Shown here in pieces: positions 8,509 to 17,177 of a stretch of DNA of 64,000 nucleotides. The DNA is from Comamonadaceae bacterium OS-1 (GTDB lineage: Bacteria > Pseudomonadota > Gammaproteobacteria > Burkholderiales > Burkholderiaceae_C): the NCBI GenBank assembly GCA_027923965.1, contig AP026969.1:1488001-1552000 (forward strand). The letters are read 5' to 3'. The position numbers were made by a program, and so were the translations under genes. Numbering within the stretch: position 1 is the stretch's first letter; the number at the start of each line of letters is the position of its first letter. The notes under the pieces were generated by a model that had not been told where the DNA came from, did no database searches, and worked only from the letters and a program-made list of their open reading frames with translations.

Positions 8509-9203
8509 CGCTCAATATGTGGGTCTGCAAGCAATTCGGATGCCGGTTTTTGCAGCACCAGGCGGCCCGACTCCAGCGCAATCGCTTCGTCCGATATTTT
8601 GAGCGCACTTTTCACGTTTTGTTCCACCATCAGCACGGTAGTGCCCTGGTCGGCCAGTTTGCGTAGCAGTTTGAACACATCGCCCACCACCATGGGCGAG
8701 AGGCCGATGCTGGGCTCGTCGATCAAAATCACTTTGGGGCGCAGCAGCAGGGCGCGGCCAATCTCCAGTTGTTTTTGCTCGCCGCCCGATAAGCTTGATG
8801 CCATGCTGTCCATGCGCTGCTTCACGCGTGGAAAGAAATCCAGCACCTCGGGGATGCGCTGGTGCGTCAGCTCCTTGCCGATGGTGATGCCGCCCAGCTC
8901 CAGGTTTTGCCACACCGTCAGCTGGCCAAACAGGTTGCGGCCCTGCGGCACAAAGGCAATGCCCTGGGCCAGCAGCTCCTTTTGCGTCAGCCCCACCACG
9001 CTTTGGCCATACAGCTGGATGCTGCCCTGGCGGGGTTTGAGCAGGCCGAACAGTGTTTTCAGCACCGTCGATTTGCCCGCACCGTTGGGGCCCAGCAGCA
9101 GGGTGATGGAGCCGGTCCGGGCCTTGAAGCTCAGGTTGTTCAGGATCATGAAGTCCTTGTACCCGGCTACCACGTCGTTGAATTCGATACAGGTGTCGCT
9201 CAT
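8457..9203 (-). CDS. Branched-chain-type ABC transporter ATP-binding protein (LivF-like)
   Basis: A 248-residue ATPase of the HAAT (LivFGHMK) importer class. Walker A is GPNGAGKST near residue 38, the signature LSGGEQKQLEIGRAL, and Walker B VILIDEPSIGL. LivF proteins are usually about 235 residues. The surplus tail AHAAPAQAATI is encoded by an interspersed repeat that overlaps the stop. It is the second ATPase of the system, separated from livG by the 0.5 kb palindromic element A. It lies 14 bases before the HPPD-like gene. The cluster suggests an aromatic precursor such as shikimate or quinate rather than amino acids as substrate. Confidence 0.9.
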   Translation of the reverse strand: MSDTCIEFNDVVAGYKDFMILNNLSFKARTGSITLLLGPNGAGKSTVLKTLFGLLKPRQGSIQLYGQSVVGLTQKELLAQGIAFVPQGRNLFGQLTVWQNLELGGITIGKELTHQRIPEVLDFFPRVKQRMDSMASSLSGGEQKQLEIGRALLLRPKVILIDEPSIGLSPMVVGDVFKLLRKLADQGTTVLMVEQNVKSALKISDEAIALESGRLVLQKPASELLADPHIERLFLGGAHAAPAQAATI

Positions 9204-9229
9204 TTGGCTTGTCTCTTAGGGGTGTTTAT

Positions 9230-9740
9230 GGGCATCCTCGGCCGGGATGTGCGCCCGGCGGCGCAGTCACTTTCTTTTGCTTCGCCAAAAGAAAGTAACC
9301 CAAGAAAAGGCGACCCCACTGTCTGCGTCCCTACGCTGCGCTGCGGGCAACCTGCGGTGCTCGCTTCAAGTGGGGTCTGGCTAAACTCGCTGCGCTCAAA
9401 CAACGCCAGCCCTGATCCACTTGAAGCTGCGCTCCTCGGCGCATACAGAGGGGAAGGGGCACGGGCTCCGTTGGCGCTTTGCGCCAATGCGCACCGCCGG
9501 TGCGCCCGGATTTCCCCCTCTCCATGCGCCTGCGATGCGGGGTTTTTGGCGGAAAAGGGCTGGCGATTGTCTGAGCGCAGCGAGTTCGAGCCAGACCCCG
9601 CCAAAAGCCCCGCTGCGCAGGTTGCCCGTAGCGCAGCGAAGGGACGCTGGGAGTGGGGGCGCCTTTCTTTTGGTGCCTTTTCTTTTGCGGAAAAGAAAAG
9701 ACACTGCGCCGCCGGGCGCACATCCCGGCCAGCGATGCCC
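9230..9740. repeat. Large nested-palindrome element, copy A
   Basis: This fills the 574-base gap between livF and livG, where I see no gene. The ends 9240-9267 and 9703-9730 are a perfect 28-bp inverted repeat (GGCCGGGATGTGCGCCCGG start). It extends to 38 bp with three mismatches. Just inside are perfect hairpins ACTTTCTTTTG/CAAAAGAAAGT and CTTTTCTTTT/AAAAGAAAAG. Further in, the GTCTGGCTAAACTCGCTGCG block at about 9376 recurs inverted near 9575-9595. Two short hairpins occupy the centre (9471-9487 and 9489-9505). Open frames on both strands look alike because the DNA is palindromic; I do not call them genes. A second copy lies at 17870-18478. Confidence 0.85.
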
Positions 9741-9777
9741 GTGGCATCAACCATATCCATAGCGTTAGGGGACATCC

Positions 9778-10536
9778 CTAGGCCCCCAAATAGGCATCAA
9801 GCACCTGCTTGTTACCCCGGATTTCGGCAGGCGTTCCAATGGCCATCACCTTGCCCTCCACCATCACCATGATCCGGTGGCACAGGTCCATCACGAAGTC
9901 CATGTTGTGCTCGATGACCACAAAGCTGCTTTTCTTGCCGCTAGCCGGGTTGCGGTTCAGGTCCTTCAGCAGGGTGGAAATACCACCCACCAGGCTAGGG
10001 TTTACGCCCGCGCAGGGTTCGTCCAGCAGCACCAGGTCCGGTTCGCTCATGAAGGCCATGGCGATGTCCACCAGCTTTTGCTGGCCGTAGCTGAGCTCAC
10101 CGGCCTTCTTGTCGGCTACATGCTCGATGCGAAAGCGCTTGATGAGTGCGTCGGCCTTGGCTCCCAGCCCCGAGTCGCTGGGTGCGAACATGCGGCTGAA
10201 CATGCTGCCCCGGTGCTCCTGGGCGGCGACGATCAGGTTGTCGCGCACGCTCATCTTGCCGAAGACCTGCAGGGTCTGGAAGGTGCGGCCAATGCCGCGG
10301 CGGTTCAGCTCCAGCGGGCCGCACTGGGTCACGTCTTCGCCGTTGAGCTCGATCTTGCCGGTGTCGGGGGTGATCTGGCCCAGCATGCTGTTGAACAGCG
10401 TGGTCTTGCCCGAGCCGTTGGGGCCGATCACGCCGAAGATTTCGCCGGGCTGGACCTCGAAGCTCACACCGCCCACGGCCTGGATGGCACCGTAGGCTTT
10501 TTTCAGGTCGGTGACCTTGAGAAGGGACTGGCTCAT
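9778..10536 (-). CDS. Branched-chain-type ABC transporter ATP-binding protein (LivG-like)
   Basis: A 252-residue HAAT-class ATPase. Walker A is GPNGSGKTTLFN near residue 37, the signature LSYGQQKLVDIAMAF, Walker B LVLLDEPCAGVNP. The LivG-type ending includes VVIEHNMDFVMDLCHRIMVM. Its start overlaps the stop of the livM-like gene (10533-10536, ATGA), so the two are translationally coupled. Downstream, element A separates it from livF, which could attenuate or process the transcript at this point. Confidence 0.92.
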   Translation of the reverse strand: MSQSLLKVTDLKKAYGAIQAVGGVSFEVQPGEIFGVIGPNGSGKTTLFNSMLGQITPDTGKIELNGEDVTQCGPLELNRRGIGRTFQTLQVFGKMSVRDNLIVAAQEHRGSMFSRMFAPSDSGLGAKADALIKRFRIEHVADKKAGELSYGQQKLVDIAMAFMSEPDLVLLDEPCAGVNPSLVGGISTLLKDLNRNPASGKKSSFVVIEHNMDFVMDLCHRIMVMVEGKVMAIGTPAEIRGNKQVLDAYLGA

Positions 10537-11516
10537 GGCTTGGCTCCTGCTTGTTTACCGACATTCGCACGGGCGGCACTCGCCTCGCGGGATAGTTTCT
10601 TGGCCTTCATGCGATCCGGCAGGCTCAGCAGCCCATCGGGCAGCCACACCATCAAGATGACCACGGCCGCGCCAAACAGCGGCAGATACCAGTCGGACAC
10701 GCCGGGCACGTCGCGCAGCCATTCAGGCACGATCACGCCCACCGCCGCGCCCACCACCGGGCCCAGGAAGTAGCCGGGGCCACCCACCACCACCATCAGG
10801 TACATCATGATGGACGCACCCACGGCAAACGGCGCGGGCTCGATGAACTGCACCAGCGAGGCAAACAAGGCCCCCGCCACCCCGGCATAGGCCGCGCCGA
10901 TGGCGAACGACAGCAGGGTGTAGCTGCGGATGTTGATGCCCAGGCTCTCGGCACGGATCGGGTTGTCGCGCAGTGCGGTAAACGCCTTGCCCCAGGGCGA
11001 GCGCAGCAGGCCCCACAGCAGCAGCGCCAGCACCACGGCCACGCCCAGCACCAGGTAGTAGTAGCGCAGGTTGCTGTCGGCAAACTCCGGGCGGGCAATG
11101 TTATTGATGCCGAAGGTGCCACCGGTCAGCCATTCTTCGTTGCGCATCACCAGCCACACCGCCGTGTTGAAGCCCAGCGTGGCAAATGCCAGGTAGATGG
11201 TTTGCACCCGCAGCGCCGGAAAGCCCAGCACCAGGCCGATGCAAAAGCACAGCGCGGCCGCGGCCGGAATGCCCAGCCACCAGCCCAAGCCCGCCTTCAG
11301 CAGCAAGGCCATGGTGTAGGCCCCAATGCCGAAGAACGCGGCGTGGCCCAGCGACTTCTGCCCGGCGTAGCCCACGGTCAGGTTCAGGCCCATGGTGGCC
11401 ATGACGAAGATCAGCCAGGTGGTCAGCAGGTAGATGCCGTAATTTTTAAGAAACTGCGGTGTGACGCACAGGAACAGGGCGGCAGCAGCTATGGAAATGA
11501 GAGTGCTCTTTTTCAT
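10533..11516 (-). CDS. Branched-chain-type ABC transporter permease (LivM-like)
   Basis: A 327-residue inner-membrane permease with about eight to ten hydrophobic segments. The family block GYAGQKSLGHAAFFGIGAY lies near residue 50. The EAA-like cytosolic loop region is GKAFTALRDNPIRAESLGIN. The start at 11516 (MKKSTLISIAAAALF) is chosen because it overlaps the livH stop by 4 bases. The frame is open upstream only as a shadow of livH. A charged tail follows the last membrane segment. The codons for STLISIAAA contain CATAGCTGC, resembling half of the interspersed repeat. Confidence 0.92.
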   Translation of the reverse strand: MKKSTLISIAAAALFLCVTPQFLKNYGIYLLTTWLIFVMATMGLNLTVGYAGQKSLGHAAFFGIGAYTMALLLKAGLGWWLGIPAAAALCFCIGLVLGFPALRVQTIYLAFATLGFNTAVWLVMRNEEWLTGGTFGINNIARPEFADSNLRYYYLVLGVAVVLALLLWGLLRSPWGKAFTALRDNPIRAESLGINIRSYTLLSFAIGAAYAGVAGALFASLVQFIEPAPFAVGASIMMYLMVVVGGPGYFLGPVVGAAVGVIVPEWLRDVPGVSDWYLPLFGAAVVILMVWLPDGLLSLPDRMKAKKLSREASAARANVGKQAGAKP

Positions 11517-12388
11517 ACTTTTCTCTCTTCCTTCTTGCCCAGCAGACCTTGCGGCTTGAACAGAATCACCACCATGAAGATCACCAGCGCCACCGCGTCC
11601 TTGTAGGCGGGCGAGATATAGGCCGCAGCCAGGTTCTCGCACACGCCCACGATCAGCCCGCCCAAGAGGGCACCGCGCGAGTTGTTGAAGCCGCCGATGA
11701 TGGCCGCAAAAAATGCCTTGTTGCCCAGGCTTTCACCCATGTCGAACTTGGCCAGGTAGGTGGGCGTGACCAGCACCGCCGCCGCGCAGGCCAGCACCGC
11801 GTTGATGGCAAAGGTGTAGAAGATCATGCGCGGCACGTTGATGCCGAGCACGCTGGCGCTCTCGGTGTTTTGCGCCACCGCCTGCATGGCGCGGCCGGTG
11901 ATGGTTTTTTGCAGGAAGGCCTGGGTGGCAAACACCAGCAGCAGCGCCAGCACCAGCGTGCCCACGTCGGCCAGGGTGATGGTGACCCCGGCGATGTTGA
12001 ACAGCTTGTCGGCAAACAGGCTGGGGAAGGGGTGGGCCTCTGCGCTGTAACCGGCCCGCATGCCGTTGCGCAGGGCGATGCTCAGGCCGATGGTGGCCAC
12101 CACGATGGGCATCATGCTGAACTTGAACAGCGGGTCCACGATGCCGCGCTTGAAGGCCCAGCCCAGTACGGCGGTGGCCACGATGCAGGTCAGCAAAAAG
12201 CTCACCAGGAAGGGCGCACCCATGTTGATAAAGGCCAGCATCATGAAGGCCGGCAGCATCACGAACTCGCCCTGGGCGAAGTTGATGGTGCCTGCCGCCT
12301 GCCACAGGAGCGTAAAGCCCAGTGCCGCCAGCGCGTAAATGCCCCCGGTGGCCAGGCCACTGAAGAAGAGTTGGAGAAAGTCGGTCAC
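11513..12388 (-). CDS. Branched-chain-type ABC transporter permease (LivH-like)
   Basis: A 291-residue integral membrane protein with about eight hydrophobic helices, the first partner permease of the HAAT importer. Family marks are GGIYALAALGFTLLWQAAGTINFAQGEF near residues 15-42 and the late block NNSRGALLGGLIVG. The length is normal for LivH. It lies 33 bases downstream of the binding-protein gene and overlaps livM by 4 bases, so the operon order livK-H-M-G-F is conserved. Confidence 0.93.
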   Translation of the reverse strand: MTDFLQLFFSGLATGGIYALAALGFTLLWQAAGTINFAQGEFVMLPAFMMLAFINMGAPFLVSFLLTCIVATAVLGWAFKRGIVDPLFKFSMMPIVVATIGLSIALRNGMRAGYSAEAHPFPSLFADKLFNIAGVTITLADVGTLVLALLLVFATQAFLQKTITGRAMQAVAQNTESASVLGINVPRMIFYTFAINAVLACAAAVLVTPTYLAKFDMGESLGNKAFFAAIIGGFNNSRGALLGGLIVGVCENLAAAYISPAYKDAVALVIFMVVILFKPQGLLGKKEERKV

Positions 12389-12421
12389 GGGGGCTCCTGG
12401 TGGGGGGGGTACGCAGCAGGT

Positions 12422-13609
12422 TTACTTCTTCGCCGCAGCCGCAGGCATCTTGGCGTTGACGTTGGCCGCGTTCAGCGGCGGCACCATGGCGATCACTTCC
12501 TGCTTGCCGTTCTTCACTTCCACCATGAAGCTTTCGCGGTCCAGGTCGCCGTTTTTATCGAACTCGACGTTCATCAGCACGCCGGGGTATTTGTCGGTAG
12601 ACACCTTCAGGCCGTGCAGGGCGGCGGCTACCGCCTTGCGGTCGAGCTTGCCCACCTTCTCGATGGCGGCCTTGAGCGCGTACACGCCGCTGTAGCCCTT
12701 CATGCCGTTGTGGTCCGAGGTGTAGCCATACGCCTTTTCAAACTTGGCGCGGAAGGCGCGGATGGCCGGGATGGGCGCGTCCACTGTCAGGCCCACGTGG
12801 GCAATTGCGCCGTTGGCCGCGTCGCCTGCCAGGTCGATGACCTTCTGGCCGGTGAGGGTGGTCTCACCGATGATGGGTTTGGTCCAGCCCTGTTTGCGCA
12901 ACTCGCGCAGGGCACGGGCGGATTCTTCTTCGTTGGAATAGACGAACAACGCGTCGGCATTGCTTTGCTTGGCCTTGAGCACCGGGGCCGAGAAGTCGAC
13001 CTGGCCGCTGTCGGTGGAGATCTCGGCGACGATCTTGGTATCGGTGCTGGCCAGGGCCTTCTTGATGGAGTCCAGCCCGCCCTTGCCGAAGTCGTTGTTC
13101 ACAAAAATGATGGCCAGGGTTTTGGCCTTGGTCACTTCATTGATGTAGCGCGCCACCTTGGGCATGGCGGTGGCCTGGGTGAAGCTGGTGCGGAACACAT
13201 AGGGGTTGCCCTGCTGGGTGATGCTGGCTGCCTCGCCGCCGGTGAAGTTGGGGATCTCGGCACGGCGGCTTTCTGCCATGCTGACCATGATGGAGCCCGA
13301 GAACACCGGGCCGAAGATGGCGAACACATCGTTGTCCACCGCTTTTTGCGTCAGGCCCTTGGCCACGCCGGGGTTGCTTTGCGTGTCGGTGGTGATGGTC
13401 TCGATCTTCTTGCCCAGGATGCCGCCGTCGGCATTGATTTCCTTGACCGCCAGCTCTTCGCCGTTCTTGAAGTTGGTACCTGCCGTGGCCCCCGCACCCG
13501 ATAGCTCCACGATGTTGGCAATCTTGATGGTTTGTTGGGCAAAAGCGCCGCTGGCGCAGGCTGCAATGGCGCAGGCAGCTATCAATTTAAGAGTGATACG
13601 TTTGGTCAT
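12422..13609 (-). CDS. Periplasmic substrate-binding protein of ABC importer (LivK-like)
   Basis: A 395-residue type I periplasmic binding protein. A classic Sec signal peptide (basic MTKR, hydrophobic core, AFA-Q cleavage near residue 25) precedes the mature protein. Mature features are VELSGAGATAGTNFKNGEEL, VFAIFGPVFSGSIMVSM and TSDHNGMKGYSGVYALKAAI, all as in Peripla_BP_6 proteins. It delivers ligand to the LivHM-like permease. Neighbours (AroE-like, dehydratase, IclR) argue for a hydroaromatic or aromatic acid ligand. The signal-peptide codons TTGATAGCTGC resemble one half of the interspersed repeat. Confidence 0.92.
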   Translation of the reverse strand: MTKRITLKLIAACAIAACASGAFAQQTIKIANIVELSGAGATAGTNFKNGEELAVKEINADGGILGKKIETITTDTQSNPGVAKGLTQKAVDNDVFAIFGPVFSGSIMVSMAESRRAEIPNFTGGEAASITQQGNPYVFRTSFTQATAMPKVARYINEVTKAKTLAIIFVNNDFGKGGLDSIKKALASTDTKIVAEISTDSGQVDFSAPVLKAKQSNADALFVYSNEEESARALRELRKQGWTKPIIGETTLTGQKVIDLAGDAANGAIAHVGLTVDAPIPAIRAFRAKFEKAYGYTSDHNGMKGYSGVYALKAAIEKVGKLDRKAVAAALHGLKVSTDKYPGVLMNVEFDKNGDLDRESFMVEVKNGKQEVIAMVPPLNAANVNAKMPAAAAKK

Positions 13610-13633
13610 GGTGTGTCTCCGGGTGGTTGTTGT

Positions 13634-14557
13634 TCAGGCAGTTTTGCGAATTTCGCCGAGCAGCTCGGCGGGGTACATCAGTTCGCGCAAGAAATTGGCA
13701 TCTTCGCGTATCTTTTGGGCCGCATCGGTGAAGCCAAAAAAATCCAGGTAGCAATGGGTTTGCTGGATCAGCATCTCAAAACCCGGCTCGGCCTGCAGGC
13801 CGCGGGCGCGGGCGGCGCGCACCAGGGGGGTGGGCTGGTTCTTCATCAAAATATCCACCAGCGCCGCGCCCGCATCCAGGCGCGCCACGTCGCAAGGCAG
13901 GGGGTCGGTGGCCTTCAAACCCAGGGGCGAGGCGTTGATGACCACGTCAAACCCGGCGGGGTCGTTGTTGATGGCCGCAAAAGCCTTGACGGGCGAGCCT
14001 GCAGTGATGCGTGCGGCCACCTCGGTGGCGCGCTGGGTGCTGGGGTCAAAAAACGCGATTTCTGCCGGGGCCTGGGCACCCGCCAGCGCTAGCGATGCAC
14101 CAATCGCGGCCGCCGCACCGCCTGCGCCTAAGACCAGCACGCGTTGGGATGCGTAGGCAATGCCAAAGTAGCCCAGGCTGGCGACAAAACCTTCGCCGTC
14201 GAACAGGCCGCCTTCGAGTGTGCCGTCGGCCCGGCGCCGCACGCCGTTGACCGCACCGGCCATGCGGGCGATGTCGGACATGCTGTGCAGCGCGTCCAGC
14301 ATGGCGGCCTTGTGCGGAATGGTGACCCACAGGCCGTGCACATTGGGGGCGGCAAAAGCGGTTTTCACAAAGGCCTGCAGATCGGCCGGGGCGACCTGCA
14401 CCGGCACCAGCACCGCGTTGATGCCCAGCAGCGCAAAAATGCGGTTGAAGCTGGTGGGGGCCTGCACCTGCTCGATCGGATGGCCGACGATGAAGTACAC
14501 GCGGGTGTGGCCGTCGATGGCGTGCACGGGCGAACTGGTAGGGGTGGTGGAGGGCAT
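13634..14557 (-). CDS. Shikimate/quinate dehydrogenase-family protein (AroE-like)
   Basis: A 307-residue NAD(P)-dependent oxidoreductase. The Rossmann motif is GAGGAAAAIG (145-154). Catalytic-pocket residues Lys83 (WVTIPHK), Asn104 (GAVNGV) and Asp120 (GGLFDGEGF) are conserved. The N-terminal substrate loop reads GHPIEQVQAPTSF (25-37) instead of the usual GxPIxHSxSP, so the paired serines that hold the shikimate carboxylate are missing. It is longer than biosynthetic AroE (about 272). First gene of the catabolic operon, so it is better read as a catabolic dehydrogenase for quinate, shikimate or a related acid than as the biosynthetic enzyme. IclR is divergent. Confidence 0.82.
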   Translation of the reverse strand: MPSTTPTSSPVHAIDGHTRVYFIVGHPIEQVQAPTSFNRIFALLGINAVLVPVQVAPADLQAFVKTAFAAPNVHGLWVTIPHKAAMLDALHSMSDIARMAGAVNGVRRRADGTLEGGLFDGEGFVASLGYFGIAYASQRVLVLGAGGAAAAIGASLALAGAQAPAEIAFFDPSTQRATEVAARITAGSPVKAFAAINNDPAGFDVVINASPLGLKATDPLPCDVARLDAGAALVDILMKNQPTPLVRAARARGLQAEPGFEMLIQQTHCYLDFFGFTDAAQKIREDANFLRELMYPAELLGEIRKTA

Positions 14558-14641
14558 GTGGGTGGTAGGGGCTAGCCGTCAGAATTTGATTGCGAATGTA
14601 GAGGCATGCCCCGCCCACCGGTGGTAACTGCTTGCCATGGC

Positions 14642-14677
14642 GCGCGATTAACGAACGAAGTTGCGCGATAATCGAAC
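14642..14677. promoter_or_regulatory. Tandem IclR-type operator between aroE-like and IclR genes
   Basis: Two direct copies, GCGCGATTAACGAAC (14642-14656) and GCGCGATAATCGAAC (14663-14677), start 21 bases apart, two helical turns. The complement of the second, GTTCGATTATCGCGC, closely resembles the PcaR-type site GTTCGATAATCGCAC as I remember it. The site lies 18 bases before the regulator start and 85 before the operon start. Function is inferred. Confidence 0.55.
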
Positions 14678-14694
14678 GGAATGAGGGTTTTCCT

Positions 14695-15477
14695 ATGACA
14701 GCTTCACTTTCCGCACCCGATGCTCTGGACCGCCGCGACTGGATCGCCGGGCTAGAGAAAGGCCTGGCCTTGCTCGAGTCCTTCAGCGAAGCCCATCCGC
14801 GCATGACTGCCACCCAGGCCGCCCAGCGCGGCGGCCTGACCCGCACCGCCGCGCGCCGCTACCTGCTGACGCTGGCGCACCTGGGCTATGTGGGCACCGA
14901 TGGCAAGCTGTTCTGGTTGACCCCGCGGGTGCTGCGCCTGGGCCAGAGCTACCTGGATTCGGCCCGGTTGCCGCGCATCGTGCAGCCGTTTTTGCAGCGC
15001 GTGACGGCGGGCACCATGGAAGTGGCCTATTTGAGCGTGCTGGACGGCGACGACATCGTCTACATCGCCCGCAATGGCCCCAGCCGCAGCATGAACACCG
15101 GCTACGTGCTGGGCGGACGGGTGCAGGCCCAGGTCACGGCGGCGGGCCTGATGGTGCTGGCCCAGCGCACGCCAGAGCAGCGCGAGCAGTGGCTGGCCCA
15201 GCGCGTACTGCAAACCTACACGCCCCACACCATCACCGACAAAGAGCAGTTGCGTACCGCGCTGGTCCACATCCGCGCGCAGGATTGGGCCCTGTCCGAG
15301 CAGCAGCTGGAGCTGAACTACCGCGGCATCGCCGTGCCCCTGCGCGACCGCAATGGCGATGCGGTCGCCGCCCTGAGCGTCACCATGCCCATGGGCCATG
15401 AGCCTACCGCCGATGCCGTCGCCCGCGTGCTGCCCGTGCTGCGGGAGACGGCCCAGGCGATGCGTAACCTGATCTGA
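14695..15477 (+). CDS. IclR-family regulator of the shikimate/quinate cluster
   Basis: A 260-residue protein. The N-terminal winged helix (GLEKGLALLESF, then GGLTRTAARRYLLTLAHLGYV) precedes an IclR effector domain ending MGHEPTADAVARVLPVLRETAQAM. The sequence is of the PcaR/PcaU/PobR subgroup, which sense protocatechuate-type or hydroaromatic acids. The ATG at 14695 is preferred over open upstream codons because those would overlap the operator repeats. It is divergent from the aroE-like operon across a 137-base spacer and most likely controls it and itself. Confidence 0.88.
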   Translation: MTASLSAPDALDRRDWIAGLEKGLALLESFSEAHPRMTATQAAQRGGLTRTAARRYLLTLAHLGYVGTDGKLFWLTPRVLRLGQSYLDSARLPRIVQPFLQRVTAGTMEVAYLSVLDGDDIVYIARNGPSRSMNTGYVLGGRVQAQVTAAGLMVLAQRTPEQREQWLAQRVLQTYTPHTITDKEQLRTALVHIRAQDWALSEQQLELNYRGIAVPLRDRNGDAVAALSVTMPMGHEPTADAVARVLPVLRETAQAMRNLI

Positions 15478-15567
15478 CCGGCCATAAGGGGGGGCCGTAG
15501 GTGTTGATTTTTGGGCTGTGTCAAATTGTTACACTGACATAACAAAAGCACATTTGAGGAGGCCACC

Positions 15568-17109
15568 GTGTGGTTTGACAATACGAAAATAGTGACCCGC
15601 CTGGGCTTGGGTTTTGGACTGATATTGGCGCTGCTGGTGGCGGTGATCGGTGTGGCTACCGTGCGTCTGGGCGAGTTGGGCAGCATCAACCGCCGCATCG
15701 TGGAAGAAGGCCTGGTGAAGAATTCCGCTGCGGCCGCCATCAACGCCACCACCAAAGCCAACGCACGTCGGACCATGGAGCTTTTCTTCCTCACCGACCC
15801 CGCCAAAACCCAACAGACCTACGCCTTCATCGATGCCAATAAAAAGACCATTGGCGATGCGCTGCAGACCCTGAGCACCCTGGAAACCTCGGCCGAGGGC
15901 AAGCTGCTGCTGGACAAAATCCGGCAAACCCGCACGGCCTATGTGGCATCGTTCAGCAAAGTAGACCAATTGCTGCGCACCGAAGACCGGGCCGAGGCTT
16001 CCGCCGTGCTGATGGCCCAAACCCTGCCGTCCCTGGATGCGCTGCAAGACCAGGTGGTGGCCATGGTGGACTTGCAAAAACGGCAAATGATCGAGGATGC
16101 CGCGCTGCTGGAGGCGCGTATCGCCTCGACCCGCACGCTGCTGCTGGTGCTGGGGGCGGTGGCCGTGCTGCTGGGCGTGGCTGCCACGGTGTTGATTGCC
16201 CGCAGCATCGTGGACCCGCTGCATGAGGCGATGCTGATTGCCGACACCGTGGCGGCGGGCGACCTGAGCCAGGATTTTGAAACCTCCCGCGGTGGCGAGT
16301 TTGGCCACCTGCTGGAATCCATGGGCTCGATGGAAGACACCCTGACCCTGCTGGTGACCCGCATCAAAGACAGCACCGGGTCCATTTCGGTTGCTTCGCA
16401 GCAAATTGCCAGCGGCAACGCCGATCTGTCGCATCGCACCGAAACCCAGGCCTCGTCGCTGGAGGAAACCGCCGCCAGCATGGAGCAGCTGACGGCCACG
16501 GTGCGCCAGAACTCCCAGCGCGAGCAAGCGGCCAACAGCCTGGCCCTGAACGCCTCCAAGATCGCCCAGCGCGGCGGGGCGGCGGTGGGCGAGGTGGTGG
16601 ACACCATGCAGGCCATCAGCGCCAGTTCCAAAAAGATTGTGGACATCATCGAGGTCATCGAAGGCATTGCCTTCCAGACCAACATCCTGGCCCTGAATGC
16701 CGCGGTAGAGGCCGCCCGCGCAGGTGAGCAGGGCCGGGGCTTTGCGGTGGTGGCGAGCGAGGTGCGGACCCTGGCGCAGCGCAGCGCCAATGCCGCCAAG
16801 GAGATCAAGGGGCTGATCGGCGACTCGGTGCAGCAGGTGCAAAGCGGCAGCCAGCGCGTGGACTTGGCGGGCCGCACCATGGAAGAAATTGTGCAGGCCG
16901 TGCAGCAGGTCACCGAGGTACTTGCCGAGATGACCCAGGCCTCGGCCGAGCAGAGCGCGGGCATCGAACACGTCAACCACGCTGTGGTGCAACTGGAATC
17001 CATGACCCAGCAAAACGCCGCGCTGGTAGAAGAAACCGCCACCGCAGCCGCCTCCATGGCCAGCCAGGTGGAGCAACTCCAAGCCGCTGTGGATACCTTC
17101 AAGGTCTAA
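15568..17109 (+). CDS. Methyl-accepting chemotaxis protein
   Basis: A 513-residue transmembrane chemoreceptor. Segment 1 spans about 13-33, followed by a roughly 150-residue periplasmic four-helix-bundle sensor. Segment 2 spans about 188-211 ([20 protein letters not shown]), then a HAMP linker and the signalling domain. The invariant hairpin tip [20 protein letters not shown] is present. It ends [11 protein letters not shown] and lacks an NWETF-like CheR-docking pentapeptide. The GTG start at 15568 is supported by GAGGAGG seven bases upstream. The ligand is unknown, but its position next to aromatic-acid uptake genes makes such an attractant plausible. Confidence 0.93.
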   Translation: MWFDNTKIVTRLGLGFGLILALLVAVIGVATVRLGELGSINRRIVEEGLVKNSAAAAINATTKANARRTMELFFLTDPAKTQQTYAFIDANKKTIGDALQTLSTLETSAEGKLLLDKIRQTRTAYVASFSKVDQLLRTEDRAEASAVLMAQTLPSLDALQDQVVAMVDLQKRQMIEDAALLEARIASTRTLLLVLGAVAVLLGVAATVLIARSIVDPLHEAMLIADTVAAGDLSQDFETSRGGEFGHLLESMGSMEDTLTLLVTRIKDSTGSISVASQQIASGNADLSHRTETQASSLEETAASMEQLTATVRQNSQREQAANSLALNASKIAQRGGAAVGEVVDTMQAISASSKKIVDIIEVIEGIAFQTNILALNAAVEAARAGEQGRGFAVVASEVRTLAQRSANAAKEIKGLIGDSVQQVQSGSQRVDLAGRTMEEIVQAVQQVTEVLAEMTQASAEQSAGIEHVNHAVVQLESMTQQNAALVEETATAAASMASQVEQLQAAVDTFKV

Positions 17110-17177
17110 CAACCCATCGGATGGCGCAGATATACGATGGTGCCGGTACAGGTTGATCAGCCCTCAGGAGAACACCC

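Noticed and set aside
9200..9775. Open frames inside element A on both strands
   Set aside because: They are low-complexity and mirror one another because the DNA is palindromic. There is no ribosome binding site or recognisable domain.
8862..9872. Long plus-strand open frame across livF and element A
   Set aside because: It is antisense to livF and livG ends and crosses the palindrome. Its matching look to minus-strand frames comes from inverted symmetry, not from a protein family.
11549..13504. 651-codon plus-strand frame opposite livH/livK
   Set aside because: Antisense shadow with shadow-like composition; the minus-strand genes are complete and canonical.
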